Positions 12,063 to 23,381 of a DNA stretch of 64,000 nucleotides are shown here, piece after piece. Both the position numbers and the translations under genes were made by a program. The stretch is taken from assembly GCF_000005505.3 (NCBI RefSeq), contig NC_016132.3:44778914-44842913 (forward strand). Direction: 5' to 3'. This DNA comes from Brachypodium distachyon (taxonomy: Eukaryota > Streptophyta > Magnoliopsida > Poales > Poaceae). The notes beneath the pieces were generated by a model. That model saw only the letters and a program-made list of their open reading frames with translations. It had not been told where the DNA came from and ran no database searches. Positions within the stretch are counted from its first letter, which is position 1, and the number at the start of each line of letters is the position of its first letter.

Positions 12063-12445
12063 AGCATCTCGACTTTGAGCGAGTGCTTGTGATTTGTAAT
12101 TATAAGTTATAACTCTTACTTTTGGTTTTGGCCGTGCCTAAATAAAGTATGGTTAAAATTTGATTCAATCATCAACTTTTAATTGTTTCTCTTAAGCGGT
12201 TGGCAAAATGTGCTAAAATCTAGTAGTCAACTCAAGAACGAATTCTTATTTTATGTGATTTTCTTTGGAAAGTTTGAGACATAGTTAAGTCAAACTAAGA
12301 AATTGATCAGAGATAGGGATTGGGTGGATCGATGATTTCTCTCAACATGTAAACATGCCACCTCAGCATGCTCACAGTAAGATGCAAACATGTCACCTCA
12401 TTAAGTCATGTATGTATTTTATTTTTCCAACCCATGCATGCATTA

Positions 12446-12986
12446 GAGTAAAATACACCACTAGTCCATGAACTCGGCAAAAATGAACACTTTAGTCCAC
12501 GAACTCGAAAAACGCACACTTAAACCTCTAAACTAAGACAACTGTGTCACTTTAGTTCAAAACCGGTTGGACGAGGCTTAAACACGCCACATGGGCGTCA
12601 CGTCGGCTTCGGCGATCCCTTCACCGGCGTCCTCTTGTCGAAATTGAGCGTTATAAGCTTGATACTGACCTTAGGCGAGGCAGCGGCAGCAACGGCGTGG
12701 TTCTTAGGGCCCCAGGATCCCCATCTGGGCACGGCCGCCTTAGCCCTCACGGGCGGCTCGGGCATGGTGATTTTGCAAAATAAATCCTGAGAAAATTGAG
12801 TAGCAGTCTGCAGTTCTGGCTGAAGCCGACGTGTCGGCCACGTGGCGTGTTTAAGCCTCGCTGAATCGTTTTTGGACTAAAGTGACACAGTAGTCCCAGT
12901 TTAGGGATTTAATTGTGTGTGTTCCGAGTTCGTGAATTAAAGTGTTCATTTTTGCTGAGTTCATGGACTAGTGGTGTATTTTACTC
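12446..12986. mobile_element. Mutator-like element (possible Pack-MULE), 541 bp
   Basis: The ends are long inverted repeats beginning GAGTAAAATACACCACTAG, recognisable for well over 100 bp each side. They are flanked by a perfect 9-bp duplication CATGCATTA (12437-12445 and 12987-12995), the Mutator signature. The core (about 12600-12770) is GC-rich, unlike the AT-rich surroundings, and encodes a 55-codon ORF on the minus strand. That is the expected look of a MULE carrying a captured gene fragment. No transposase is present. Confidence 0.85.
12598..12765 (-). other. 55-codon ORF in the core of the MULE
   Basis: The ORF begins MPEPPVRAKAAVPRWGSW and ends in TGA at 12598-12600. It covers most of the GC-rich core, suggesting a piece of a host exon. 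The VPRWGSW word loosely resembles the P-x-F-G-x-W cleavage-site motif of RIN4/NOI proteins, but one short match is weak evidence. Parent gene and expression are unknown. Confidence 0.35.
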
Positions 12987-12995
12987 CATGCATTA

Positions 12996-13843
12996 TTTTT
13001 TTTATTAATATATCAATTCAAACCATGCCATCCCATCGATTCAAGCATGGCTTCTTTTGGAAAAAAAAATCTCAATTTATACATTATTTCTTCACATACT
13101 TAATTTTTATTGTTTTAAATCTAAAAGAAAATCATTTTTACATTTTTTCGTTAGTTTTAGTTAATTTTAAGCATATATTTATGCATTTGTTTTATACACG
13201 GTTCTGCAGCAACGCGCGGTGCATCATTTAGTTTCTGTTAAAGTTAAAACCCTTGGAGATATAGGGTTTTTTCCAGCATCTTTTGAAAGTGTGTCTTGCT
13301 CCATTTTGTTGTATAGAAAATTGACACGCTATTCAATTCGTTATTTCCACTTACCAAATTTAGGTGATTGAATGCATAATTTACAGGTCTGTGGGTTGAA
13401 ATGGTCCCATGCGGCTGCGGCACTGCAAAGCCGAGGACCTCTCGTGCGATTCTTCGAGATTTGGTGTACAATGGTTGGTCCGTGGGCGGTAAACTGCGGG
13501 ATTCTGCTCGAGCCCAAGCCTAGGCTGGCCCGGTCTGCTTGATGGGCTTGGTTCGTTTTCGATTTATCTGTGGGCTGGGCCTTCAGATACCAAACAAGTC
13601 ACGAGCCGCCGTAGCCCTTCCGTTCCACGATGAGAGTTGCTCTCAAAAAAAAAACGAGATGACACGATGAGCTGAGACTCGTTCCCTAATGGCCGTAGAA
13701 CAGCAGAATCCAACTGCTCTGTATGAAATCAAGAGAGCTTTTTTTTTTTTTTTGCGTAGAGTAACACTGTGTTTGAGTGGCTATTTAGTTTCATACCCTT
13801 GGACTCGTGGTTACCTTTCCGTTCCCACCCAATACGCCGATTG
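12996..13843. other. Intergenic DNA, no gene recognised
   Basis: AT-rich DNA with a 15-T run (13739-13753) and no ORF with recognisable domains. It separates the MULE from the copia relic. Confidence 0.5.
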
Positions 13844-14178
13844 TGTTGTGCAACCTCTGCCGGCTGGCCGGTCCCGGAGTTGCACACCAAGATCGTAGTC
13901 GAAGGAGTCGATCACACACACAATCATGAAGTACAGTAAAGTAGATGAACACCAAGAAATAGAGAATATGAGCTCTTTATTAATTTCTGATCTCAACAGT
14001 ACGTAGAAGGTTAGCCTCCTCTCCTTTGTATAGACTAGATGGCTCAACTGGATCAAAGAGATAAGACCCAAAACTTAACGTTAGTGGGGGAACGATTCCT
14101 CAGGGGGCGGGGGGGGGGGGGGGGGTGCGGGGCTTACGCTTCGGTGGCCCTCCCACCCCAACGATCGGTTTCCCAACA
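13844..14178 (-). mobile_element. 3' LTR of a Ty1/copia element
   Basis: The LTR starts TGTTGGGAAACCGATCG on the minus strand at 14178 and ends ...GTTGCACAACA near 13844. A polypurine tract (AAGGGAGAG on the minus strand, 14179-14195) abuts its start, so this is the 3' LTR. A 17-G run (14109-14125) lies inside it. The left edge may be shifted by 2 bases. Confidence 0.75.
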
Positions 14179-14398
14179 CTCTCCCTTGGGCCGATACCCG
14201 TATACCATGTGCCTAAAAAACATCGAAAAAACCCAGTGGGAAAAACACATGCAGAAAGAACACATGGGATACGTTGCTATATTGTACAGATTGCCTCGTT
14301 AAAAACCTCATGCGAGAAATACAAAAAAACTCACTGAGGAAAAAAGAGTACAACCTACTCAATCTCCAAGACGAGTACTTGATTGCCATAATCAAGAT

Positions 14399-16537
14399 TT
14401 ATCGATGAGTATGTGAAATATCTCCCCTTGAATCTTGCATTTCCCTAAGTCTCAACATATCGATTTCACGCACACACCTTTCAAATGTGGATGCCGGTAG
14501 TGACTTGGTGAACAAACCAGCAAGATTTTCACACGACTTAGTATGCAAGACCTTTACCTCGTTCATCTTTTGCAGCTCATGTGCATAGAAAAACTTAGAA
14601 TTTATATGCTTGGTGAGATTACTCTGCACATAACCCGTTTGTACTTGTGCAACACAAGCTGCATTATCTTCATAGATAATGGTGGGGGTTTGGATGGTGT
14701 TCAGCCCACAGGTCTGCTGAATGTGGCGAACCATCCGTCAAAGCCATACACAGTCACGTGATGCTTCATATAGTGCTATGATTTCCGAGTGGTTTGTTGA
14801 AGTCGATACAAGACTTTGCTTTGACGATTTCCATGAAACAGCAGTACTACCACATAGAAAAACATATCCAGTCTGAGACTTGGATGTAGGCGGGTCCGAC
14901 AAATACCCAGCATCGGCATATCCTATCAAAGAAATGTCTTGATTCCTTCTATAAAATAGCCCAAGATCTTTGGTCCCTTGCAGGTACCGAAAGACATCCT
15001 TAACACCTTTCCAATGCCTTTTGGTAGGTTCAGAGTTGTACCTAACCAGCAAATTGACGGCGAACGCAATGTCCGGCCGTGTACAATTTGCGAGGTACAT
15101 GAGCGCTTCAATAGCACTCAGGTAAGGAAATTCTTAACCCAGAACTTCCTCCCCCTCTTCTTTCGGCCTGAAAGGGTTCTTGTCTTGCTGTAATGACCGC
15201 CCAATCATGGGAGTCTTTGAAGGATATGCCTTGTCAAATTCAAATCTTTCCAACACTTTTTGAGTGTAGGTAGACTGGTGCACTAGAATCTCATCATGGG
15301 AATGTTCCAGTTGCAAATCTAGACATAACTTGGTTTTACCCAAATCCTTCATCTCAAATTCCAACTTCAAGTAGGAACTTGCTTTCTCAATATCCTCAGG
15401 TGTATCGATGATATTCAAATCATCTATGTATACCAAGATTATACAGAATCCATCTTGGGATCGCCGTATAAATACACATGGGCAATCTTCATTGCTCGTG
15501 TAGCCCTTTTCATTTAGAAAATCGCTTAGGTGATTATACCACATTCTACCCGACTCTGTAAGTCCATACAGTGACTTCCTGAGTTGAACACTAGCGGGAA
15601 CACTAGACCTCTATTTGCTCTGTCTTGGTTCGGAACCGGGAGACCATCAGGTATCCTCATATAAATGTCCGAATACAAATTAATTACCATGCAGGTAAGC
15701 ACTAACAACATCCATCAATTTCATTTTTAAGTCCATATTGACTTCCATTGAGATCAAATATCTAAAGGTAATTCCATCCATGACCGGGGAGTAGGTTTCC
15801 TCAGAATCGACCCCAGGTCGTTGAGTAAACCCTTGAGCAACTAACCTTGCTTTGTACCGTACTACTTATTATTCTCATTTCTCTTGCGGACAAATACCCA
15901 CTTATAGCTGACATGGCGTACGTGGGGAGGGGTTCGACACACAGGTCCAAAAACCTCTCTTTTGTGTAGAGATAATAATTTGGTAGCTATGCCTTCTGCT
16001 AATTTTTCCAATCCGACCTCTTCTTACAATCAGTGAGCGTGTTAGGCTCAGAGTCAAGATTGATGATTGCGGCAATTTTCTTAGCAAAGTTTATGTCGAC
16101 ATTAGCAGTCGCTCAGTTTATTGATTCTCCCGTGTTAACATAATCTATGGCCATTTCATCATGGGGCGCGTCATGCGCATCCTCTGTCTCCACAGGATTT
16201 CCCATTCCTGGAGCGAGGTCCTTTAGTTTTTCCGCGCCGATGTGTGCGCTCACATCTCCGCTGGGTGCTTCCACCGTTGGAAGGGTAAAGTCCGGAATTC
16301 CTTGCGCTGGAGATTCCGTACTTGTGCCAGGTCTCAATTGGCTCCCCTTACTCTGTCGGGGCTTTTTAGTAACCGAGTGTGATAAATCCCCCTTGTCCTT
16401 TTTCGTCGGGCGTCCCCGAGTACTTGGGATTTAAGGCACCGGATTTCTCGTCCTTTTAGGCCTTTGGACTTGAGCGGGTAGACCCACAGGATCCTTGGGT
16501 ATCTCTACCCTTTCCGGTACATTGCGCGCGGGCACAT
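14399..16537 (-). pseudogene. Ty1/copia pol 3' half (integrase linker, RT, RNase H), truncated
   Basis: Read right to left: a proline/charged linker after integrase (about 16500-16110), a degraded stretch with stops, the RT start (SDIYMRIPDGLPVPN near 15650), RT core with the catalytic LVYIDDLNII (ORF 15544-15134), then RNase H pieces (TRPDIAFAVNLL; SKSQTGYVFLCGSTAVSWKS; EDNAACVAQVQTGYVQSNLTKH) ending at 14399. Several frame changes and stops break it. Gag, protease and most of integrase are absent because element B inserted at 16538; the rest of the copia element would lie beyond the nest, outside the window. Confidence 0.85.
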
Positions 16538-16785
16538 TGTGGCGACCCAGAACTGTAAGGATCCGGACCTCTGTGTAATCTTTGCTAGTTCCTGAATCAA
16601 ATGCTAGCACACACAATTCCATTGATGAAATACCATACACATGTCTATTACATCGGTTCGAAATACAAATCCAGAGTACTTAATACAAGCCAAGCGGAAG
16701 TCCAAATAAAACAAACTGATAAAGAGGGAGTCCCATCAACGCCACAGGCAAGTTGAGTGTAGACTCGCGACCCTGCGTCTTCTTC

Positions 16786-16799
16786 TTAAGCGTCACTCT
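16786..16799 (-). other. Predicted terminal exon start of the LTR mini-gene (B 3' LTR)
   Basis: After a TGTGCAG acceptor, the sequence read in the phase set by the Cys-rich block gives E-S-D-A-stop. The B 5' LTR copy (56782-56769) gives E-S-D-D-stop. See the exon-like block at 17948-18013. Confidence 0.45.
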
Positions 16800-17947
16800 C
16801 TGCACATGATAGGTGCAGGTCAGTACATTGAATGTACTTGCAAGTCACACCTGTGTGGTTAGGAGGAATGCATGGAAATGATGAAGAATTTCATAGTTTG
16901 GCTACTAGGGTTGTTTTGCAAAATGCTGCTTTTGGGGTTTTGAATTACTCATAGTACTTTCCTTTGAAAATCTCTAATCCTGGAGTTTTGATAAAACATG
17001 GATTGATCAATAGTATGGTCATTCTGTGGACGTTCACTCCACGACCTAGCTATGCACTCTGGGTCAACTGACACTCACATAGCATCCCTTTCCCCTGACT
17101 CATCCTGTGAAATCTTCCATCGAGTCAAAACAGTTTTGGGGTTTTTGAAAACAAAACTTGAAGATCTCCACTTCTCCTGACGTTATGACTCAAAGTCGCC
17201 CGTAACCAGGGGCATGGCTAATCGATTAGATTGACACTCTCGAGAGGTTTGTACACTTTACCCACTTGACACAATCAGTTGAAAGTGTTGCCTGATGACG
17301 AGCATGCGTAACAGGTAAAGATTGTGACGAAGTCTTTCACTAGAAAACCCCTGATACCTAATTCTGGCACCGCCCGCCCCCTATGAGCACATTGGCCCCT
17401 CTCCGGATGGCGATACCCAGGTAAGGGTTTCCTGCTAGTTAATCGACCAAGCCAGAGCCCATAATAGCAAGTGGTTGCACAAGAAGCCTTTGGGTACATG
17501 AGAAGGTTTGAACTCTTGGAGTTCTGGACGGCGGTCCCCACCTTCTCTTGAGCGTGTACCCGTTACAGGGTTACAACATTTGCCGACAGCCAACTGGCCT
17601 CCATCATACCACTCAATCCAGATAAAACATTTTGGTTTTATTTCGAAACATTTTTCCAAAAACATACTCGCTCATAAAGAGCACTTAATACTTTTCGACA
17701 TAGTTTGGGTCCCGGCCCGTTATAATAGTATAGCATGTTTTGGAAAAATGTAAATACATAACCTAAGGTATTTGGTGGCATGGCAATAAATCCTATAAGC
17801 AATCTACTAGGAATAACTAAACATGTTGAAAACGCATTTGATAAATACTTCATAAAGAAATAACTCTAACATGCATCCCTCTGACATTGTAAACAAAATA
17901 GCATAAGCTAAAATATAGGTACTACATGATCAATAAGTGTAACTTAC

Positions 17948-18013
17948 CTGGATCAGAAAATTCGTTGCGGTCGTCAACTCCCTGGCACTGGTCGCAATCG
18001 CAATCCGAATAAT
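17948..18013 (-). other. Cys-rich exon-like block in B 3' LTR (66 nt)
   Basis: A pyrimidine-rich acceptor (TTCGTTCTTCGCGTTAG) precedes, and a strong donor (CCAG|GTAAGT) follows. With two leading bases and one trailing base outside full codons, it encodes ...YSDCDCDQCQGVDD.... Homologous blocks in two other LTR families have the same phases and lengths of 60 and 63 nt. Coding use is inferred, not shown. Confidence 0.5.
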
Positions 18014-19324
18014 CTAACGCGAAGAACGAAACAAAATGAATGCATAGTTCCAAACATATATCCAAATCCAAATATAACTCCAAATAAACTTCGAATAAAA
18101 GAATGTATTACCAGCATTCAAGAACAGAACCTGAACTTCATACAAATAATACTATAGTACCAGCAAACAAGGTTCTAAACCTACAGCCAAGCCTAGAGTG
18201 GCTAAGTCTGAAATTCAGTAATCTGCTACTGTTAATAGGTTGCAACTAAGCTTGACAAGTAAAAGGTGCTAAAGTACGGTACATGGCATGAAACATATGG
18301 TACAGTACAGTACTAAGATTTTGCTAACTAACGCAACAGATTTCAGGTCAATTGGATAAACAGATCAAAAGTTACTGGCTTGCAAAAGGTGGCTAGTCAG
18401 ATTCTGATAGATAAATGATACTAACTTCTACCGAAAAGCTACTGGTGCTAAACTATTCCCATGATAGAGAACTAAACATACAAATCCAAGAATATGATCT
18501 ACTCTTCCAAAAGGCATTGGTTTCACGAACTATGGAGATATGAGGCAGTAGCTATGAACAGATGAATGTGGCTACTCAAAACAGAACAGTACAGGATGCG
18601 AACTTCTACTGTCGTGCTACTAGTGAAGATAAATTTGAAATGGTCCAACTAGGTAACTACTATGTAGGCGAGTACCTAAGGTTCGAACTACAGCAAGAAT
18701 CAACTAAAATGATGCTACGGACAACAAGAAGAACTACCGTGAACTAATCTACTCGGTAAGAAAGGTACTACAACTTCCTGCCGCGATAGAGATTCGGCAG
18801 AGAGGCTGCTAAGAAGACAGTTTTGCAACGATGATGCAGTGGTCAAGATGAACCATCTACGGCTTCTATCTACAGAGCAATTATGGAGAAACATACACTC
18901 TAAAAAATGGTGAAACCTAGAGCACATCATGGTCAGCGGTTTGATAGCAATCGATGCCTAAACAGGGCTAACCGAAGAACAAGGAAGATGAACATGTTCA
19001 TACCCAGATCTCTCTTGAGATGAACAAATCGACAAATCGAGGGCTAGGGGACAAAGAAGAAGAGTTGGAGAAGGATCACGGCGTCGCAGGGATCACGTAG
19101 GCGGTGGCGGCTTGGCGAATTAGGCGGCGGTTCTCCGGCGATTGCTCGCCGGAGTTGGGTGGCGGCGGCGGCGGATTGGGTGCAGGGAGAGGGCGAGAGC
19201 GCGGGCGGGTGCGGGCGAGAGAGGGGTGCGGGGGCGCTTTATATGGCTCGGGGGCCGGCGATTTCGTGCGGGGTGGAGGTCGTGGCGCCGGCGGCGGTTG
19301 GAGTTGAGCCGGAGGTAGGTGATG

Positions 19325-19343
19325 ACAGGTGGGGCCCACCTGT
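19325..19343. promoter_or_regulatory. Palindrome with GTGGG-G-CCCAC core in B LTR
   Basis: Perfect 9-bp arms surround a single central G. The core matches the known TCP-factor consensus (GTGGGNCCCAC). It sits upstream of the LTR TATA box, as in the other LTR families. Confidence 0.6.
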
Positions 19344-19921
19344 AAGTGAAAGAGAAGAGAGAGAAGAGAGGAAGAAAGAAGGCCAGCCGTTGGATCTAAG
19401 ATGGACGGCTAGGATTAGAAGATACCCTTCGGGGTTTTAAGTGAAAGCGTATTTCCCTGAGAATACGCTTTCCTGCGGGGAAAGCGTATTTTTAGTGAAA
19501 AGTGAAAAGAATAAAAGAAAAATACTTTTCAGGATCTATAATTCACCCGAAAATCCATTTAAATAATTTAAAATATCAAATGGCTTCCGAAAATTTCCCA
19601 AAAATTCTGTAAAATAATATATTTCATCTAGAGTCCAGGAAAACTATTCCCACTCAAAAATAAAATAATAAAAATAGTTTTAATGCCTTTAAGCTTCAAA
19701 TAAATCCAAATAAAATCCTAGAATGCATTTTGAAATTCTAGAAAATTCTCAAATAAATTTCTACCAACCTAACACATTCCAAAACACCATTTCAAACACT
19801 TTCAATAAAGCATCATAATAAACTCCAAAATTGTAAGATATGATCAAGGTGATATGCATGAGAAATGAAAAGGTGTGAACATCCGAAATTGAAAATTTGG
19901 GATGTTACAAACCTACCCCCC

Positions 19922-22900
19922 TTAAGGTGAATCTCGACCCCGAGATTCGAATTGGCTAGCAAAAAGGTGAGGGTAGTCCTTCTTCAGATCTTCTTCCTGT
20001 TCCTAGGTTGCTTCCTCTTCACTGTGATGACTCCACTGAACCTTACAAAACCTGGTAGTCTTTGATCTGGTGATCCATTCAGTTGTCTCAAGAATCTTTT
20101 CTGGTTTCTCCTCATAAGTCAGATCTTCCTTCGACTGTATTGCTTCCAAAGGTACTGTATCTCTGAGAGGTATCTCAGATTCCCTCTACATGGCACTTCT
20201 TCAGTACGTGGAAAACGTTGTGCACACTAGACAATGCTTCAGGTAATTCCAACTGATATGATACTTCTCCTCGTCTTTCCATAATCTTATAAGGTCCAAC
20301 AAAACGAGGTGCCAACTTTCCTTTGATTCCAAACCTCTTCACTCCTCTAAGAGGTGAAACTCTCAAATATGCTCGGTCTCCTGCTTCATTTGTGACTGCC
20401 TTACTCTTAGAATCTGCATAGCTTCTCTGTCTCGATTCGGCTACCTTCAGTCTGTCCTTGATCAACTTGACCTTTTCCTTGGCATCCTTGATTAGGTCTG
20501 GCCCAAATAACTGTCTTTCGCCTACCTCATCCCACATGAGTGGCGTCCTACACTTCTTTCCGTAAAGGGCCTCAAACGGGGACATCTTCGAACTAGCTTG
20601 GTAACTGTTGTTGTAAGAAAAGTCCGCATACGGTAGATTATCATCCCAACTGGATCCATAATCCAAAGCACAGGCTCTTAGCATATCTTCCAAAATCTGG
20701 TTCACTCTTTCAGTCTGACCATCTATCCGAGGATGAAAAGCTGTGCTGAATTCATGCAACTGACCCCAAAATTTGGATGTGAATTGAGTTCCACGATCCG
20801 ATATTATTTCCTTGGGCACTCCGTGCAAACACACGATCCTAGACATATACAACTTCGCTAACTGGGCACTACTATAGGTTGTCTTGACTGGAATAAAGTG
20901 GGCGACTTTAGACAGTCGGTCCACTACTACCCAAATGGAATCATACCCGGAACGGGTTCTTGGTAGTCCAGTGATGAAGTCCATCCCAATACTATCCCAC
21001 TTCCACTCCGGTATAGGAAGGGGTTGCAGCAAACCTGCTGGTTTCTGGTGTTGTGCCTTAACTCGCTGGCATACATCGCACTTCGCGATATACTCGGCAA
21101 TTTCTCGCTTTATACTCGGCCACCAAAACTTCTCCTTCAAATCTAGATACATCTTGGTATTTTCAGGGTGTATAGAGTATGGTGACTCATGGGCTTCTTG
21201 AAGTATCAGCTTCTTAATCTCAGGATCCTGGGTACGCAAATACGCTTTTCAAACCAAATGGTTCCATGTTCATCTTCTGAGAACTCCAATGATTTTCCTT
21301 CGCTCATACTTTGCTTGATCTTTCCAATATTTTCATCCTTCTTCTGGGCTTCTCTTATCTGATCCAACAGAGTGGGTTTTACTTCCAATGCTGCAAGAAG
21401 TCCTCTAGGTACTACTTCAATACTTAGTCTCTTGAACTGCTCACAAAGCTTGGGTGATACCACTTTTGCTGCGATGGAATTGCAATGACTCTTGCGTCTC
21501 AAGGCGTCGGGCACTACATTAGCCTTTCCAGGGTGATACTGTATGTTTAGGGTATAATCCTTGATTAGTTCTAACCATCTCCTTTGTCTGAGGTTCAACT
21601 CATTCTGGGTGAAAATGTACTTCAAACTCTTGTGGTCCGTGAAGATATCACAATGATTTCCAAATAGATAGTGCCTCCATAACTTCAGTGCATGAACCAC
21701 AGCTGCTAACTCTAAGTCATGAGTGGGGTAATTCATCTCATGGGGTAAATCAGAACAGGGGCTGACACAAGCTTCTTCTTTAATTCCTGAAATGCTGCTT
21801 CACATTCCGGGGTCCAACTGAATTTCTTTTCTTTCTTCAAGAGGTTGGTCATAGGTCTAGCTATCTTTGAAAAATTCTCAATAAACCTACGGTAATAACC
21901 TGCAAGTGCTAAGAAACTCCTGATCTCCTTCACTGTCTTGGGAGAATTCCATTCGGTCACGGCTGTTACCTTAGATGGGTATACAGCTACTCCTTTTCCT
22001 GACACAATGTGTCCCAAAAATGCTACTTCTTCCAACCAAAACTCACACTTTCTCAACTTGGCATAAAGTTGGTGCTCCCTAAGTTTCTCCAGTACCTTCC
22101 GTAGATGAACCTCATGTTCACTTCGGGATTTGGAACAGATAAGAATGTCATCAATGAAGACAACGACAAACTTGTCCAAGAACTCCATGAACACCTTGTT
22201 CATCATGTTCATGAAATAGGCCGGTGCATTGGTCAAACCAAATGACATAACTGTATACTCATACAATCCATATCTGGTGGAAAATGCTGTCTTGGGTATA
22301 TCCTGAGTTTGAATTTTCAACTGATGATAACCTCATCGCAGATCTATCTTTGAGAACACTGTGGCTCCTTCCAATTGATGGAACAAGTCATCGATCCTTG
22401 TCAAAGAGTATTTGTTCTTGATGGTGACCTCGTTGAGAGAACGATAGTCAACACACATCCTTTGTGTTCCATCTTTCTTCTGGACAAATATAACTGGTGC
22501 TCCCCATGGTGATGAATTAGGTCGGATGTATCCTTTCTCTTGCAACTCTTGCAACTGCTTCTTGAGTTCTGCCAACTCATTGGCTGCCATCCTATAGGGT
22601 CTCTAGGCTATAGGTGCTGTTCCTAGGACCAAGTCAATCAAAAATTCCACTTCTCTATCTGGTAGCATGCCCGGCAAATCCTCAGGAAACACATCTGGAT
22701 ACTCACAAACTATGGGTATCTTCTCAGAGCTATCCCCCTTAAGGGAATTCACCATGGCCTTCTTAGGTCTGGCTTTGGCGGTAAACCTAATTCTTTTGCC
22801 TTCAGGGCTGGTCAACACAACCGCTAAATTGGCATAGTCAATGTGGCCCTTTCGGCTAGATAGCCAGTCCATGCCTAATATCACATCTAGACTTTGGGTC

Positions 22901-23376
22901 TCCAAAAGGATAAGGTCTGATGGGAAAATTTCTTTTCCAATCCTTGTTTGGACTCCATGACAAAACCTGTCTGCACGGAATTCTTTTCCAGGAGAGGTCA
23001 CAACTAAATATCTACTAAGTGCCTTGGTGGCTAACCCATGCTTTTGCACCCATGATTGAGAAATGAAGAATGCGATACTCCGGTATCAAATAAGATAACT
23101 GCAGGGTTGGAATTGACCAAGAACGTATCGACAACGACGTCCGGTGACTCATATGCCTCCACAGCAGACACATGGTTGAGCTTGGCCTTCATAAATGGAT
23201 TGGGCTTGCCACCTCCCTGGTTCTTGTCCTCACACGGCTTCTCCGTGCAAGTACTCTTGTAGTGGCCCATTTTGCCGCAGTTGAAGCATTTCACCGGACT
23301 CATGTCCCTCTTCTCAGGAGCAGAGTCGATGTGGTGGTGACGGTGTCCACTTCCATGGTGCCTGTTCTCCTTGTGG
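19922..23376 (-). pseudogene. Element B gag end and pol (PR-RT-RH-IN-chromodomain), defective
   Basis: This continues the gag begun at 55130; D splits the gene at the TCTTG site. In order: CCHC knuckle CFNCGKMGHYKSTC, protease ILFDTGVSHS (V where D and E have A), RT with [12 protein letters not shown], RNase H, integrase (zinc end CDVCQRVKAQHQKP; core MDFITGLPRTRSGYDS; SDRGTQFTS; DGQTERVNQ) and a chromodomain-like end (TYEEKPEKIL; KVQWSHHSEEEAT). Defects: a frame break after the protease motif, stops at the RT start and in RT, loss of about 110 bp of RNase H including the first catalytic Asp segment (near 21735), a frameshift near 21230, a small deletion after WGQLHE, and a stop in the chromodomain. 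The chromodomain places B in the Tekay/Del chromoviruses. Confidence 0.9.
19929..19948 (-). promoter_or_regulatory. Hairpin next to the polypurine tract of B
   Basis: GAATCTCG and CGAGATTC form a perfect 8-bp stem with a 4-base loop at the very end of the pol reading frame, followed by the AAGGGGGTAGG purine tract and the 3' LTR. The same stem occurs in D and E. Confidence 0.6.
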
Positions 23377-23381
23377 TCTTG

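Larger units (their letters stand above)
16538..19909 (-). mobile_element. 3' LTR of gypsy element B
   Basis: This 3.37-kb LTR starts TGTAACATCCCAAATTTTC at 19909 (minus) and ends ...GGTCGCCACA at 16538. A polypurine tract lies directly upstream (19910-19926). The 5-bp word beside the left end is CACAT; its partner would be outside the window. The 5' LTR copy (56519 onward) matches it over its available length with many substitutions, so B is the oldest large element here. A TATA box (TATAAA, 19238-19243 minus) lies about 80 bp downstream of a palindrome at 19325-19343. Confidence 0.9.

Noticed and set aside
12598..12765. Assigning the MULE ORF to the RIN4/NOI family
   Set aside because: Only the VPRWGSW word is similar, and the residues expected after the cleavage motif are not present.
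10673..14125. The G runs at 10673-10688 and 14109-14125 as functional G-quadruplex elements
   Set aside because: Single uninterrupted mononucleotide runs are best explained as microsatellites. Nothing around them suggests a regulatory role.
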